From Halobacillus yeomjeoni (GTDB lineage: Bacteria > Bacillota > Bacilli > Bacillales > Halobacillaceae), in assembly GCF_020171525.1 (NCBI RefSeq), contig NZ_JAIVAI010000001.1, forward strand, positions 1,488,001-1,552,000: 64,000 nucleotides of DNA, written 5' to 3'. Positions 8,390 through 16,753 of the stretch are shown here, one piece after another. The position numbers were made by a program, and so were the translations under genes. Each line of letters starts with the position of its first letter. The stretch's first letter is position 1. Below the pieces are notes generated by a model that did not search any database, had not been told where the DNA came from, and saw only the letters and a list, made by a program, of their open reading frames with translations.

Positions 8390-8418
8390 ATTATATAATT
8401 TTCCGAAAATTTTATCAA
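8390..8418 (-). promoter_or_regulatory. Sigma-A promoter of the leader-bmrCD operon
   Basis: TTGATA, a 17-nt spacer and TATAAT lie on the minus strand immediately upstream of the leader ORF ribosome site. Confidence 0.8.
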
Positions 8419-8436
8419 TAGTTTTACTAAAAATTT

Positions 8437-9459
8437 CTAAAAATCACGTCCAGCAATGATAACCAACGCAAGAACGACTATGATGGCAACGATGAATACG
8501 ATCGATAAAGGCCGTGATACATTTGCTCGTTTCACCTCTTCCCATCTCACAGGACGGATCCCGCTGATGGAAAAAATAGTGACTGCCGCAAGCAGAATCG
8601 ACATGACGTTGACGGTAACTAACAGAAATGCACCGAAAGCCATGCTGTAGGAGGCATTTCCAAGCGACATCCCCAAAGCTACAGATGGGGGAAGCAACGC
8701 AACAGCAACCATGACCCCTACGAGGTTTCCGGATAACCGGTTTAAGAACGCCAGAGCACCGGCTGCACCTGAAGCTACCCCTAAAAAAATGTCGATAATC
8801 GTAACCTTTGTCCTATCGATATATTGATCCGTTTCCATACCCATATCAGAAAAAAAACCGAATAAGATAGAAATTATCAAAACGATAGCAAATCCATAAA
8901 AAGAGGTTAAAGCCGACTTTCCCAATAATTTATAGTCACCGAGCACGGAGGAGAATGCAATCGCAATTACAGGACCGATCATAGGAGCAATAACCATGGC
9001 TCCTATGACAACAGCTTCACTGTCTTTCAAGAACCCGACGGTTGCAACCACCGCTGATAAAATAATCAATAATGAATAATTCAAAGTAATATGGCTGTTT
9101 TTTTCCACTGAACTCAACAGTTCATGCCGACTGGCTCTTAGAAGTCGTGCTTTTTCATTTTCATCTTCCTTTTCTTCTTTTTCCTTAGCTTCTTTTGTCT
9201 TTTGATTGATGGTTTCTTTAGAAAGGTAAGTTTGAACTGGGATAAGCATCGTTTCAAATCCTTCGACTACATTAGAAACCTCTTCCAAGTAATTCAGAAT
9301 CTCTTCCACGCTCGATGTTTCTACAAGAATCCTTACAAGTTTCCGGTCTTCGGACTCACTTGAAACCCAATAGGATTGATGATCATATTCCTTTAATTTT
9401 TCATCTATTGACTCAAAATGATGCTCAGGAATATAGACTTCAATCAACTGTAAGTTCAT
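8437..9459 (-). CDS. DUF389 (TIGR00341) family membrane protein
   Basis: The 340-residue protein has a cytoplasmic alpha/beta N-terminal domain (about 1-80), a lysine/glutamate-rich linker (about 80-110) and roughly six membrane helices. It carries the family pattern SEAVVIGAMVIAPMIGP. DUF389 proteins are widespread, and their transport or other function is not established. GGAGGTG precedes the ATG. It is divergent from the ger operon and ends next to the exporter promoter. Confidence 0.85.
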   Translation of the reverse strand: MNLQLIEVYIPEHHFESIDEKLKEYDHQSYWVSSESEDRKLVRILVETSSVEEILNYLEEVSNVVEGFETMLIPVQTYLSKETINQKTKEAKEKEEKEDENEKARLLRASRHELLSSVEKNSHITLNYSLLIILSAVVATVGFLKDSEAVVIGAMVIAPMIGPVIAIAFSSVLGDYKLLGKSALTSFYGFAIVLIISILFGFFSDMGMETDQYIDRTKVTIIDIFLGVASGAAGALAFLNRLSGNLVGVMVAVALLPPSVALGMSLGNASYSMAFGAFLLVTVNVMSILLAAVTIFSISGIRPVRWEEVKRANVSRPLSIVFIVAIIVVLALVIIAGRDF

Positions 9460-9490
9460 TTCTTCACCTCCATCTATCAGACATCAATTT

Positions 9491-9520
9491 TTCATATTGT
9501 CTCCTTTTTTTCACATACTA
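9491..9520 (+). promoter_or_regulatory. Sigma-G-like promoter of the first ger operon
   Basis: TTCATA, a 17-nt spacer and CATACTA lie 32 bases before the gerA start. The -10 fits the sigma-G pattern CATNNTA exactly and the -35 fits TGNATA in five of six positions, as expected for forespore-expressed germinant receptor genes. Confidence 0.55.
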
Positions 9521-9551
9521 ATTCCAAACAAGATGGTGAGGAGGAAAAGCT

Positions 9552-11033
9552 GTGGAGTTCAAGTTACCGATGACAACGAAAGTCTATATCGATGCTCTTA
9601 ATCAAAAATTCAATCAAAGTCCTGATTTGATCCATAAAGTCTTTGATATCAAAGGACAGTCGATTGTCATTCATTTCATTTCCTATCAGATAAAAAAAGA
9701 ACGGCTGGACCGCGAAATTTTAGAACCGTTGACATCTTCCCGCAAACCTTGGAGTGTAAATGATTTACAAAATAGAATTCCTCTTGCCTCCTCAAAAGCT
9801 GAAACGAACCTGGAAGAAATCGCAGGGCAGATCATCCATGGATCAGTGGCTGTTTATATTGAAGGCGAAAAAGAAGTCATAACGTATCTACTTGCAGACC
9901 AGGAACAGCGCAGTTTAGAAAGAGCTGAAACAGAATCCTTGGTATTCGGACCACAAGTTTCATTTACTGAATCATTGATTACGAATTTGAATGTCGTGCG
10001 CTGGCGTCTGGATACCGATGATCTTGTAATGAAGAAATTGATCGTAGGAGAAAGGATTCCTACGGAAGTCAGAATCGTGTACTTGAAGTCTTTGACGAAT
10101 GAGGAAAATGTCGAAACCATCACTCAACGAATCGAGGATCTAGTCGTTGATGAAATTGAGGATACTTCTGTTCTTAGTCAATTGATTGAAGACTCATCTA
10201 GTACTGTATTCCCTCAATTGATTGCAACGGAACTTCCTGACCGCTTTTGTCACTCTTTAATGAAAGGCCGCGTCGGTGTGATGGTTGATAAAAGTCCGAC
10301 GGTGTTGATCGGTCCTGTTTCGTTATTCAGTTTTTTCGAATCGACAGAAGACCTTTATATGCGTTGGAACATGGGAACTTTCATGCGTTTATTGAGAATT
10401 TTAGCGATGATGCTGTCGATCATTCTCACTCCGATGTATGTTGCTGCTCTGACTTACCACTATGAAGTGATCCCGGGGTCTTTGCTCGTATCCTTAGGAC
10501 AGTCAAGAGCAACCGTTCCCTTTCCTCCTGTGTTAGAGGCATTGCTGCTCGAGACTCTCATTGAGCTTTTAAGAGAAGCTGGGGCCAGGTTACCTACTAA
10601 GGTCGGTCAGACGATGGGTATTGTAGGAGGAATCGTACTTGGTCAGGCCGCTGTAAAAGCAGGGTTCACGAGTAATATTTTAATTATCATCATCGCATTA
10701 AGTGCACTCGCGTCCTTCACAGCACCAAGTTATTTGATGGGGACAGCGATAAGAGTCATTCGTTTCCCTATGATCATTTTAGCAGGTGCATGGGGGTTGA
10801 TTGGAATTGCATTCGCTCTCTGCTTTTTGGTTCTTCATTTGTTGAAGCTGTCATCTCTCGGGCGTCCGTATTTAGCCCCGGTCTATCCTTTGTCAATAAA
10901 AGATTTCAGCGACTCCATTATAAGGCTTCCTTTTAATAAGAACCCGAAGCGACCAACAAGTACAATGCCAAAAGACCCTGACCGCTTCGATGAGAATAAA
11001 GCTAAACAGAAAAAAGATGTGAACCCATCATGA
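9552..11033 (+). CDS. Spore germination protein, GerA family (germinant receptor A subunit), operon 1
   Basis: The 493-residue protein has a large N-terminal cytoplasmic region (about 1-270) that includes TELPDRFCHSLMKGRVGVMVDKSP, read here as the conserved ERPDR...GRVA block in variant form. A membrane region of four to five helices and a short charged tail follow. GerA-type receptors sit in the spore inner membrane and respond to nutrients together with B and C subunits. GAGGAGG precedes a GTG start. The stop overlaps the gerB start by 4 nt. The specific germinant cannot be predicted. Confidence 0.9.
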   Translation: MEFKLPMTTKVYIDALNQKFNQSPDLIHKVFDIKGQSIVIHFISYQIKKERLDREILEPLTSSRKPWSVNDLQNRIPLASSKAETNLEEIAGQIIHGSVAVYIEGEKEVITYLLADQEQRSLERAETESLVFGPQVSFTESLITNLNVVRWRLDTDDLVMKKLIVGERIPTEVRIVYLKSLTNEENVETITQRIEDLVVDEIEDTSVLSQLIEDSSSTVFPQLIATELPDRFCHSLMKGRVGVMVDKSPTVLIGPVSLFSFFESTEDLYMRWNMGTFMRLLRILAMMLSIILTPMYVAALTYHYEVIPGSLLVSLGQSRATVPFPPVLEALLLETLIELLREAGARLPTKVGQTMGIVGGIVLGQAAVKAGFTSNILIIIIALSALASFTAPSYLMGTAIRVIRFPMIILAGAWGLIGIAFALCFLVLHLLKLSSLGRPYLAPVYPLSIKDFSDSIIRLPFNKNPKRPTSTMPKDPDRFDENKAKQKKDVNPS

Positions 11034-12136
11034 AAATTAATTATTACGTAAAACAAGATGTAGCCGTCCATGCGTTTTATTTATTCTTTTTGGTCCATAC
11101 TGTTCAAATCGGTGCAGGATTAATGGGCGTTCCACGCATTATTTTCTCTGAATCAGGGACTGATGCGTGGATGTCTCTTATTTTAGCAGGAATTTATATT
11201 CACTTTACTGCTTGGATTATGGTTTTAGTTTTAAGAGAATATGAAAGTGCAGATGTGCTGGGGATCCAATGTGATTTATTCGGGATGTTCATAGGGAAAG
11301 TGATTGGCTGCCTGTACGTCGTCTATTTGTTTTTCCTTCTTTTATCCGTCATAAAAAATTATGTAGAAGTTGTCCAAGTATTTATCTTCCCTGAGATACC
11401 GATATGGTTGATGAGTTTTTTCCTTCTTTTTTTAATGATTTACTGCTTATTAGGAGGAATAAGAACGGTGGTTGGAGCCTGTTTCATTTTCTTCCTTCTA
11501 ACGATTTGGCTTGTCTTCACGCTATATAAACCGATAAGCCTCATGAATTGGGACCACTTCTTACCAATAGGGCAGTCCACCCCATTTGAGGTATTGAAAG
11601 GAGCTTACAAAACCACCTATTCCCTACTTGGATTTGAGGTCATTCTTTTCGTCTACCCTTATATAAAAAACAAGAAGGCTGTTCACCTGCCCATTCAAAG
11701 TGCCATTTTCCTGACTATTTTCTTAACGATGCTGGTCATGGTCGTTTCAATTGGATATTTCAGTCCTGACCAATTGAAGGAAACGGTGTGGGCGACCTTA
11801 GCGTTATTTAAGATTGTCAGCTTCTCCATTATTGAGCGATTTGATTTCATCGCTGTGGCCTTATGGATGATGGTCATCATTCCTAACCTGGTCATTATCG
11901 GATGGATGATTCTCCATTCTTTAAATAGAATGTTTTATGTCTCAAAGAAGAAAAGTTTATTCATGATCAGCGGGCTGCTGTTCCTTGCTTCGCTAATCAT
12001 CGAATACCGGTCATACATAAATCTATTGACTGATTGGACAGCAAAAATAGGTTTCTGGCTGGTGTTTGTGTATCCTCTATTCATTTATTTCATTCTTCAA
12101 ATCAAAAAACTTTGGAGGAAGGGGAAAAGGGCATGA
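11030..12136 (+). CDS. Spore germination protein, GerB family (APC-superfamily B subunit), operon 1
   Basis: The 368-residue integral membrane protein has about ten predicted helices in the amino-acid-permease fold typical of GerB/GerAB proteins, which bind the germinant. It starts inside the gerA stop (ATGA overlap) and its own stop overlaps the gerC start by ATGA, so the three subunits are coupled. Confidence 0.88.
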   Translation: MKINYYVKQDVAVHAFYLFFLVHTVQIGAGLMGVPRIIFSESGTDAWMSLILAGIYIHFTAWIMVLVLREYESADVLGIQCDLFGMFIGKVIGCLYVVYLFFLLLSVIKNYVEVVQVFIFPEIPIWLMSFFLLFLMIYCLLGGIRTVVGACFIFFLLTIWLVFTLYKPISLMNWDHFLPIGQSTPFEVLKGAYKTTYSLLGFEVILFVYPYIKNKKAVHLPIQSAIFLTIFLTMLVMVVSIGYFSPDQLKETVWATLALFKIVSFSIIERFDFIAVALWMMVIIPNLVIIGWMILHSLNRMFYVSKKKSLFMISGLLFLASLIIEYRSYINLLTDWTAKIGFWLVFVYPLFIYFILQIKKLWRKGKRA

Positions 12137-13266
12137 AATGGATTTCTATGACAATCATTCTGCTTCTCCTTTGTGCAGGATGCATTCCTAAATCCCCCAT
12201 AGAAAAATTAGGGATCATTACTGCTATGGGGTTTGATGAACTTGAAGGTGACAAAATGAAGGGGACTCTTGTCATGTTTCAATTTGATCCTACTACTTCC
12301 CAAACCTCCCAAACCGTCACAAGTGAGGCTCATACATCAAAAGGAATACGTAATGAAGCAAACCAAAAGACAAGCCACAAGCTAGTTTCAGGACAAATCA
12401 GATTGAAAGTGTATCAAGATCAATTAGCTTCAAAAGGATTACTGAGGTATTTAGACACGGTCACCCGTGATGCAAAAATGTTACCTTTAGCGTATCTTTC
12501 TGTAAGCGATGTCCCCACAAGCCAATTACTGCGGGCGGAAATTTCAGAAGATGCTCCAAATATCGGAAAATACATCGAACGACTGATTGAAAAAAGTATA
12601 ACGAATGAAATGTCTCCGGATGCCACAGTCGTTACCTTTTTAAGAGACTATCATGATATAGGAGTCGACCCCACTCTTCCCTTATTATCATTAGAGGAAC
12701 AAAGAGTTTTCATAAAAGGGCTGGGTTTATTTCAAGATGATCGATACGTAGGGACGTTGACCGATGAAGACATTTTTTATTTACTCCTATTACAAAAAAA
12801 CTTGAAGATCGGCCAATTACAAATAGAACTACCAGAAAGTTCTATGGAAAAGTATTATAAAAAAGAAGCCGCGGACAATGAAACAGAAGGTTCCCTCCAT
12901 GTTTCTATCCATAAAGTGGATAGCAAAGTGAAAATTAAACCGAAAAAGAATGACCCCAGTTCTTTTAAGGTCAATTTAACGATGAGAACTCGATTGTTGG
13001 AAGTATCGAAGAGCGTTGACTTAAGTGAAAAGAAAACGATTGATGCGTTGGAAAAACAAATTGAAAAACAAATCGAAAAAAGAGTGTCAGCCTTGATTCA
13101 AGAATTCAAAGAGAAGCAAGTCGACCCCGTTGGTTTTGGTTTGAAATACAACACGATAACGAGAAAGGATCGACTCACCAACGAAAGCTGGCGGGACCAG
13201 ATTCCTAATATGAAAGTTGATATTAATGTAGACGTGAAACTCCTGCGTCATGGGATTACTGAATAA
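12133..13266 (+). CDS. Spore germination lipoprotein, GerC family, operon 1
   Basis: The start is placed at the ATG at 12133, which overlaps the gerB stop. This gives a lipoprotein signal peptide (MKWISMTIILLLLCAGC) with lipobox LCAGC, so the protein is lipid-anchored at Cys17. The rest has the GerAC fold pattern, with IITAMGFDE near the N-terminus and a C-terminal domain (KVKIKPKK onward). An upstream in-frame ATG at 12034 would bury the signal sequence and is rejected. It completes the A-B-C receptor. Confidence 0.9.
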   Translation: MKWISMTIILLLLCAGCIPKSPIEKLGIITAMGFDELEGDKMKGTLVMFQFDPTTSQTSQTVTSEAHTSKGIRNEANQKTSHKLVSGQIRLKVYQDQLASKGLLRYLDTVTRDAKMLPLAYLSVSDVPTSQLLRAEISEDAPNIGKYIERLIEKSITNEMSPDATVVTFLRDYHDIGVDPTLPLLSLEEQRVFIKGLGLFQDDRYVGTLTDEDIFYLLLLQKNLKIGQLQIELPESSMEKYYKKEAADNETEGSLHVSIHKVDSKVKIKPKKNDPSSFKVNLTMRTRLLEVSKSVDLSEKKTIDALEKQIEKQIEKRVSALIQEFKEKQVDPVGFGLKYNTITRKDRLTNESWRDQIPNMKVDINVDVKLLRHGITE

Positions 13267-13289
13267 AAATATCATGCCATAAACTATAT

Positions 13290-15551
13290 TTACGATTCGA
13301 GTGTTGTATAGAGATCAGAATTTATTCGATCAAGCAGAAAATCCTCTGCCTGATTCCCCACCATAAACAACTGATGCAGAGGGCGAGTCATGGCTACGTA
13401 AAGCAGCTTGATGTCAATCTCCTGCTGAACGTAAGGATAGGAATGGCAGAATAAATAAACGACATCGAACTCAAGCCCCTTGGCAAGATAGGCCGGCAGA
13501 ATTAAATAGTCATTCATTTCTTCTTGTTCATCCAACTGAACGAATTCTGTAGGTATTCCCTGGAGCTCCTCTTCTACAAGAGCAGCTTCTTTTTTCGTCT
13601 TCGTCACAATGGCAAAGCTCTTCATCCCATCTGCCTTCAGCTCTTCCAACTGCTTCAGGAATGTCTTCTTCCATCTATCTTTAGGAATGAAAGTGGGAAG
13701 ATTTCCGTGACGCACTACTGGTTCTGCTTTAGGCAGATCCTCAGACATGGATGACAGTAATTCGTTGGCAAGACTCATGATCTCCACCGTCGTCCGGTAT
13801 GTCTTTTGCAATGTATGATAATTTACTTTTCGGAAGACCCCATCAGATAAGACCTGCCAGTTTTGAAGACCTCGATATCGATAAATTCCCTGCGCAAGAT
13901 CACCTACGATCGTAAACAAATCTGTTTGAAAAGCTCTCCTTAAACTGTAAATCTCAAGGAAGGTATAGTCCTGTGCTTCATCGATGACGATTTTTTTCGC
14001 TTGATATTCTTTCTCAATGCCGGTAAGAAATGTTTGGATATAGAGAAGCGCTGCCAGATCTTCAGAAAATAACTTTTTGTTTTTCAAATGTTGTTCTGTT
14101 TTCTGTCTTAATTGTTCTAACTCTTCACACTTTCCATCAATCAAGGAATTGAAGACATCTTCCGTGTAAAGCTGCTTGTATATTTCCATAAGCTTTACTT
14201 TAGGAAATTGCTTCATATATCGGGAGACGGCTGAGCGTGATTCCTTTTTGATTTCCTTCAACTTTTCCTCTTTCTTTGTAATCAAAAAGCTGACACGGAT
14301 CTTACGCTTTGCAGGATCTTTCAATCCGTACAACGCTTTATCCAACTCTTGATCATACTTTTCTGCAACTTTGGCCAGAATCTGCTTCTTCTTTCTGAGC
14401 AGCTCACTTTGAAGAACTGCTTTAATCTTCTGCACTCGCACTTCATAAGGAAAGTAATCATACTCCTTATGAAACAGTCGGTTGACCGCTTTGGCACTTT
14501 TAATCTTAAAACCAGCCAGGCGGAAATCTTCATGGATTCTGTAAGACTTTTTCACCTCTTGAATATATCGATTCAACAAATCTTTGAACTCCCTCGAGCC
14601 TTTATAACCTGCTGTCCATAATTCAATTGGTGCATCTGAGTTCTCACCCTCCATGACTTTCATCAATACGTCATGTTGACTTACCACCGGCCAATCAATG
14701 CCAGTCACTTCTTTTACAAAACCAGCAAAAGTGGTCTGCTTCGATCTTTGAACCCCAAGTTCCGGCAAAACCTCTGAAATGTATTGAATGAATAATCGGT
14801 TTGGTGCCAGGATCAGCAACTCTTCCGGCTTGAAAATTTCACGCAAGGTATATAGAAAATATGAAATACGGTGAAGGGCAATCGTCGTTTTTCCACTGCC
14901 TGCCGCTCCTTGTACAATGATGGGTTTTCTTAAATCAGCTCGAATCACTTGATTTTGTTCTTCTTGAATGGTTGCTACGATTTCTGTAAGTCGATTCTCA
15001 GCATTTTGAGATAGTGACTCCTGCAAAAGATCATCTTTGGTCGTAATATCAATATCTCTAAAATCAATTAACTCTCCTTCTTCAATTTGATATTGGCGTT
15101 TCAGAGAAACGTCTCCTTCATAGGTTTCTCCATGAGCTTCGTAACTGACTTCTCCCAATCGTCCTTCATAATAAACGTTCGCGAGCGGTGAACGCCAATC
15201 CAGGATAATTGGGTATTGAGTTTCCCGGTCGAACAAAGACGTCTTTCCGATATAAAACATTTCACGTTCCGGTTTCTCTCTGCGATGAAAATCAATGCGG
15301 GCAAAATACGGCTTATTACGTAGTTTAATGAGGGTTTCTAATTGGTCCTTGGACATTTTCATGAAGTTAGCATGGGAGAGCATCTCTTGATAGCGCAGGC
15401 TGCTGTCTTTAAAATCGAGTTTGGCAAGCGCATCTTCCTGTCTTTTTTTCAATGCCTCCTGCCCGGATTGCTGGGATGCGATTAATTGATCCATATATGC
15501 TTTGGTAAAGGATAAACGGTCCTTTTCATACTTTTCGTCTGGATGTGGCAT
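13290..15551 (-). CDS. helD: HelD family UvrD-like helicase/ATPase, RNA polymerase-recycling factor
   Basis: The 753-residue superfamily 1 protein has a coiled-coil N-terminal arm (about 1-110), Walker A GAAGSGKTTIALHR near residue 215, a Walker B/DEAQD motif (VIDEAQDYTFLE) and C-terminal helicase motifs (VAMTRPLHQL). B. subtilis HelD (774 residues) binds stalled RNA polymerase and releases it from nucleic acid. GGAGG precedes the ATG. The gene is convergent with the ger operon and appears monocistronic. Confidence 0.88.
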   Translation of the reverse strand: MPHPDEKYEKDRLSFTKAYMDQLIASQQSGQEALKKRQEDALAKLDFKDSSLRYQEMLSHANFMKMSKDQLETLIKLRNKPYFARIDFHRREKPEREMFYIGKTSLFDRETQYPIILDWRSPLANVYYEGRLGEVSYEAHGETYEGDVSLKRQYQIEEGELIDFRDIDITTKDDLLQESLSQNAENRLTEIVATIQEEQNQVIRADLRKPIIVQGAAGSGKTTIALHRISYFLYTLREIFKPEELLILAPNRLFIQYISEVLPELGVQRSKQTTFAGFVKEVTGIDWPVVSQHDVLMKVMEGENSDAPIELWTAGYKGSREFKDLLNRYIQEVKKSYRIHEDFRLAGFKIKSAKAVNRLFHKEYDYFPYEVRVQKIKAVLQSELLRKKKQILAKVAEKYDQELDKALYGLKDPAKRKIRVSFLITKKEEKLKEIKKESRSAVSRYMKQFPKVKLMEIYKQLYTEDVFNSLIDGKCEELEQLRQKTEQHLKNKKLFSEDLAALLYIQTFLTGIEKEYQAKKIVIDEAQDYTFLEIYSLRRAFQTDLFTIVGDLAQGIYRYRGLQNWQVLSDGVFRKVNYHTLQKTYRTTVEIMSLANELLSSMSEDLPKAEPVVRHGNLPTFIPKDRWKKTFLKQLEELKADGMKSFAIVTKTKKEAALVEEELQGIPTEFVQLDEQEEMNDYLILPAYLAKGLEFDVVYLFCHSYPYVQQEIDIKLLYVAMTRPLHQLFMVGNQAEDFLLDRINSDLYTTLES

Positions 15552-15592
15552 ACGTGTATCCTCCTTTCTGCCAGAACTTAAATCAAAACAAC

Positions 15593-15631
15593 AGGGGCGT
15601 TAAGCGAAAAATAAACATACCATACGCCCCT
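15593..15631 (-). promoter_or_regulatory. Inverted repeat in the helD 5' region
   Basis: An 8-bp inverted repeat AGGGGCGT/ACGCCCCT with a 23-nt loop lies just downstream of a candidate promoter on the minus strand (CTGACA, 16 nt, TATAGG). It could be an operator or a 5' UTR hairpin for helD. Confidence 0.3.
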
Positions 15632-15679
15632 ATAGAAAAGCAACAAAAAATGTCAGCGCTTTCTAACATCAAACTTCAC

Positions 15680-15719
15680 AAAAAAAAAATTGCTGCAGGC
15701 AATTATTACCTGCAGCAAT
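15680..15719 (-). terminator. Terminator after the zinc-ribbon membrane protein gene
   Basis: An 11-bp stem (ATTGCTGCAGG/CCTGCAGCAAT) is followed by about ten T on the minus strand, just past the stop codon. Confidence 0.85.
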
Positions 15720-15721
15720 TC

Positions 15722-16078
15722 TCATTTCAATCGTCGTTTATTTTCTACATACTTCGGTAAACGGCTTTCGAAAATAGCAAATGAAAGTACTCTTAAAAAG
15801 ATAGGATAAAGAGCTAAGAGTCCAAGCAAATCCCCGACTCCACCCAAAAGAGGGGTGGTAAACATGACAACGGCGAGAATGACCATTAAAATGAAGGTCA
15901 CGCGTCCGGTCATACCGTTGACAGGCGTCCAATTTCCAGCAATCGTTTTGGTATCCTGTTCCAAGAGCTCAAAGCACCGATAGTGAAAGGGCCGTAAACG
16001 AAACCAACTGGAAGCGGTCACTAATTCATCTCGATCTTGTATTTCTTTATAACAGTAACGACACATGTTTGTTCTCAC
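15722..16078 (-). CDS. Small membrane protein with N-terminal zinc-ribbon-like motif
   Basis: The roughly 118-residue protein begins with Cys-rich MCRYCYKEIQDRDE and FHYRCFELL, giving a CxxC...HxxC pattern that may bind zinc. Two membrane helices follow (about 50-70 and 72-92). It is placed at a GTG start (16078) because AGGAG lies 8 nt upstream and the frame then begins immediately after the stop of the ATPase gene. It is not a recognised family. It shares an operon with the RsbW-like protein, which suggests the two act together. Confidence 0.6.
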   Translation of the reverse strand: MRTNMCRYCYKEIQDRDELVTASSWFRLRPFHYRCFELLEQDTKTIAGNWTPVNGMTGRVTFILMVILAVVMFTTPLLGGVGDLLGLLALYPIFLRVLSFAIFESRLPKYVENKRRLK

Positions 16079-16083
16079 TACAT

Positions 16084-16509
16084 CTACTCCTGACGAAGAT
16101 ATTTTTTCATCAGCAAACACTCATTTCCTTTATCATTATACCGCAAAACATCCATGACCCGAAACATTAAAATGATTCCTCGTCCATGATCATCCAGATC
16201 TGTGACATCTGGAAACCAATGCTTCATATCACTGGATAATTGAAAATCCCGCCAATCGAATCCGTTACCCTGATCTCTTACACGCGCAATCAGTTTCCCA
16301 TTCAAGAAATGGATTTTCAAATGGATAGGTGTTTCTAAATCCCTCTTGTGCCCATGCTCCCAAGCATTGATGATGGCTTCGGATATTGAAGCATCCACCA
16401 ACAACTGATCTTTTCCGAACTCCTTGACCAAATGTGGATATATCTCTCTTCTTATCTCCCTCAATTGTTTAGGATGAAAGATGTCAATTTCATAAGATGC
16501 TTTCAACAA
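16084..16509 (-). CDS. RsbW/SpoIIAB-like GHKL ATP-binding protein (anti-sigma kinase family)
   Basis: The 141-residue single-domain protein has the GHKL ATPase motifs: N box DASISEAIINAWEHGH, G1 VRDQGNGFDW and G2 HGRGIILM. This is the HATPase_c_2 family of serine kinases that regulate sigma factors or other partners. No cognate sigma factor or STAS-domain antagonist is next to it, so it may act on a partner elsewhere or through the adjacent zinc-ribbon membrane protein. The TTG start follows GAGGTGAG. Confidence 0.8.
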   Translation of the reverse strand: MLKASYEIDIFHPKQLREIRREIYPHLVKEFGKDQLLVDASISEAIINAWEHGHKRDLETPIHLKIHFLNGKLIARVRDQGNGFDWRDFQLSSDMKHWFPDVTDLDDHGRGIILMFRVMDVLRYNDKGNECLLMKKYLRQE

Positions 16510-16725
16510 CCCATCTCACCTCTTTATAATCGCTCCCTCAGAACAATCTCCGCTCAAGAAGGACCGTTTTTAGTTGTAAAATATACTTTCGTCTTCCATA
16601 TTCCCTAAATTGGAGTCATTTAAAAGGGATAAGGATATATTTTACAAATGTTTTTGATAGAATCGTTAATTTAATTTTATTGCCAGTAAAAAGATAGAAG
16701 GGAAGGGTCAACAATGAAAATAAAT

Positions 16726-16750
16726 AAAGCCCTCTATAGAAGAGGACTTT
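16726..16750 (-). terminator. Terminator after murG2
   Basis: AAAGCCCTCT/AGAGGACTTT forms a near-perfect stem immediately downstream of the murG2 stop codon. The trailing T-run is weak. Confidence 0.55.
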
Positions 16751-16753
16751 AAT

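Noticed and set aside
15545-15760. 71-codon plus-strand ORF between helD and the zinc-ribbon gene
   Set aside because: It overlaps the helD 5' region and a terminator of the opposite strand and has no ribosome site.
16713-16751. 12-codon plus-strand ORF (MKINKALYRRGL) with a good ribosome site
   Set aside because: It lies over the murG2 terminator, and no plus-strand gene follows for which it could be a leader.
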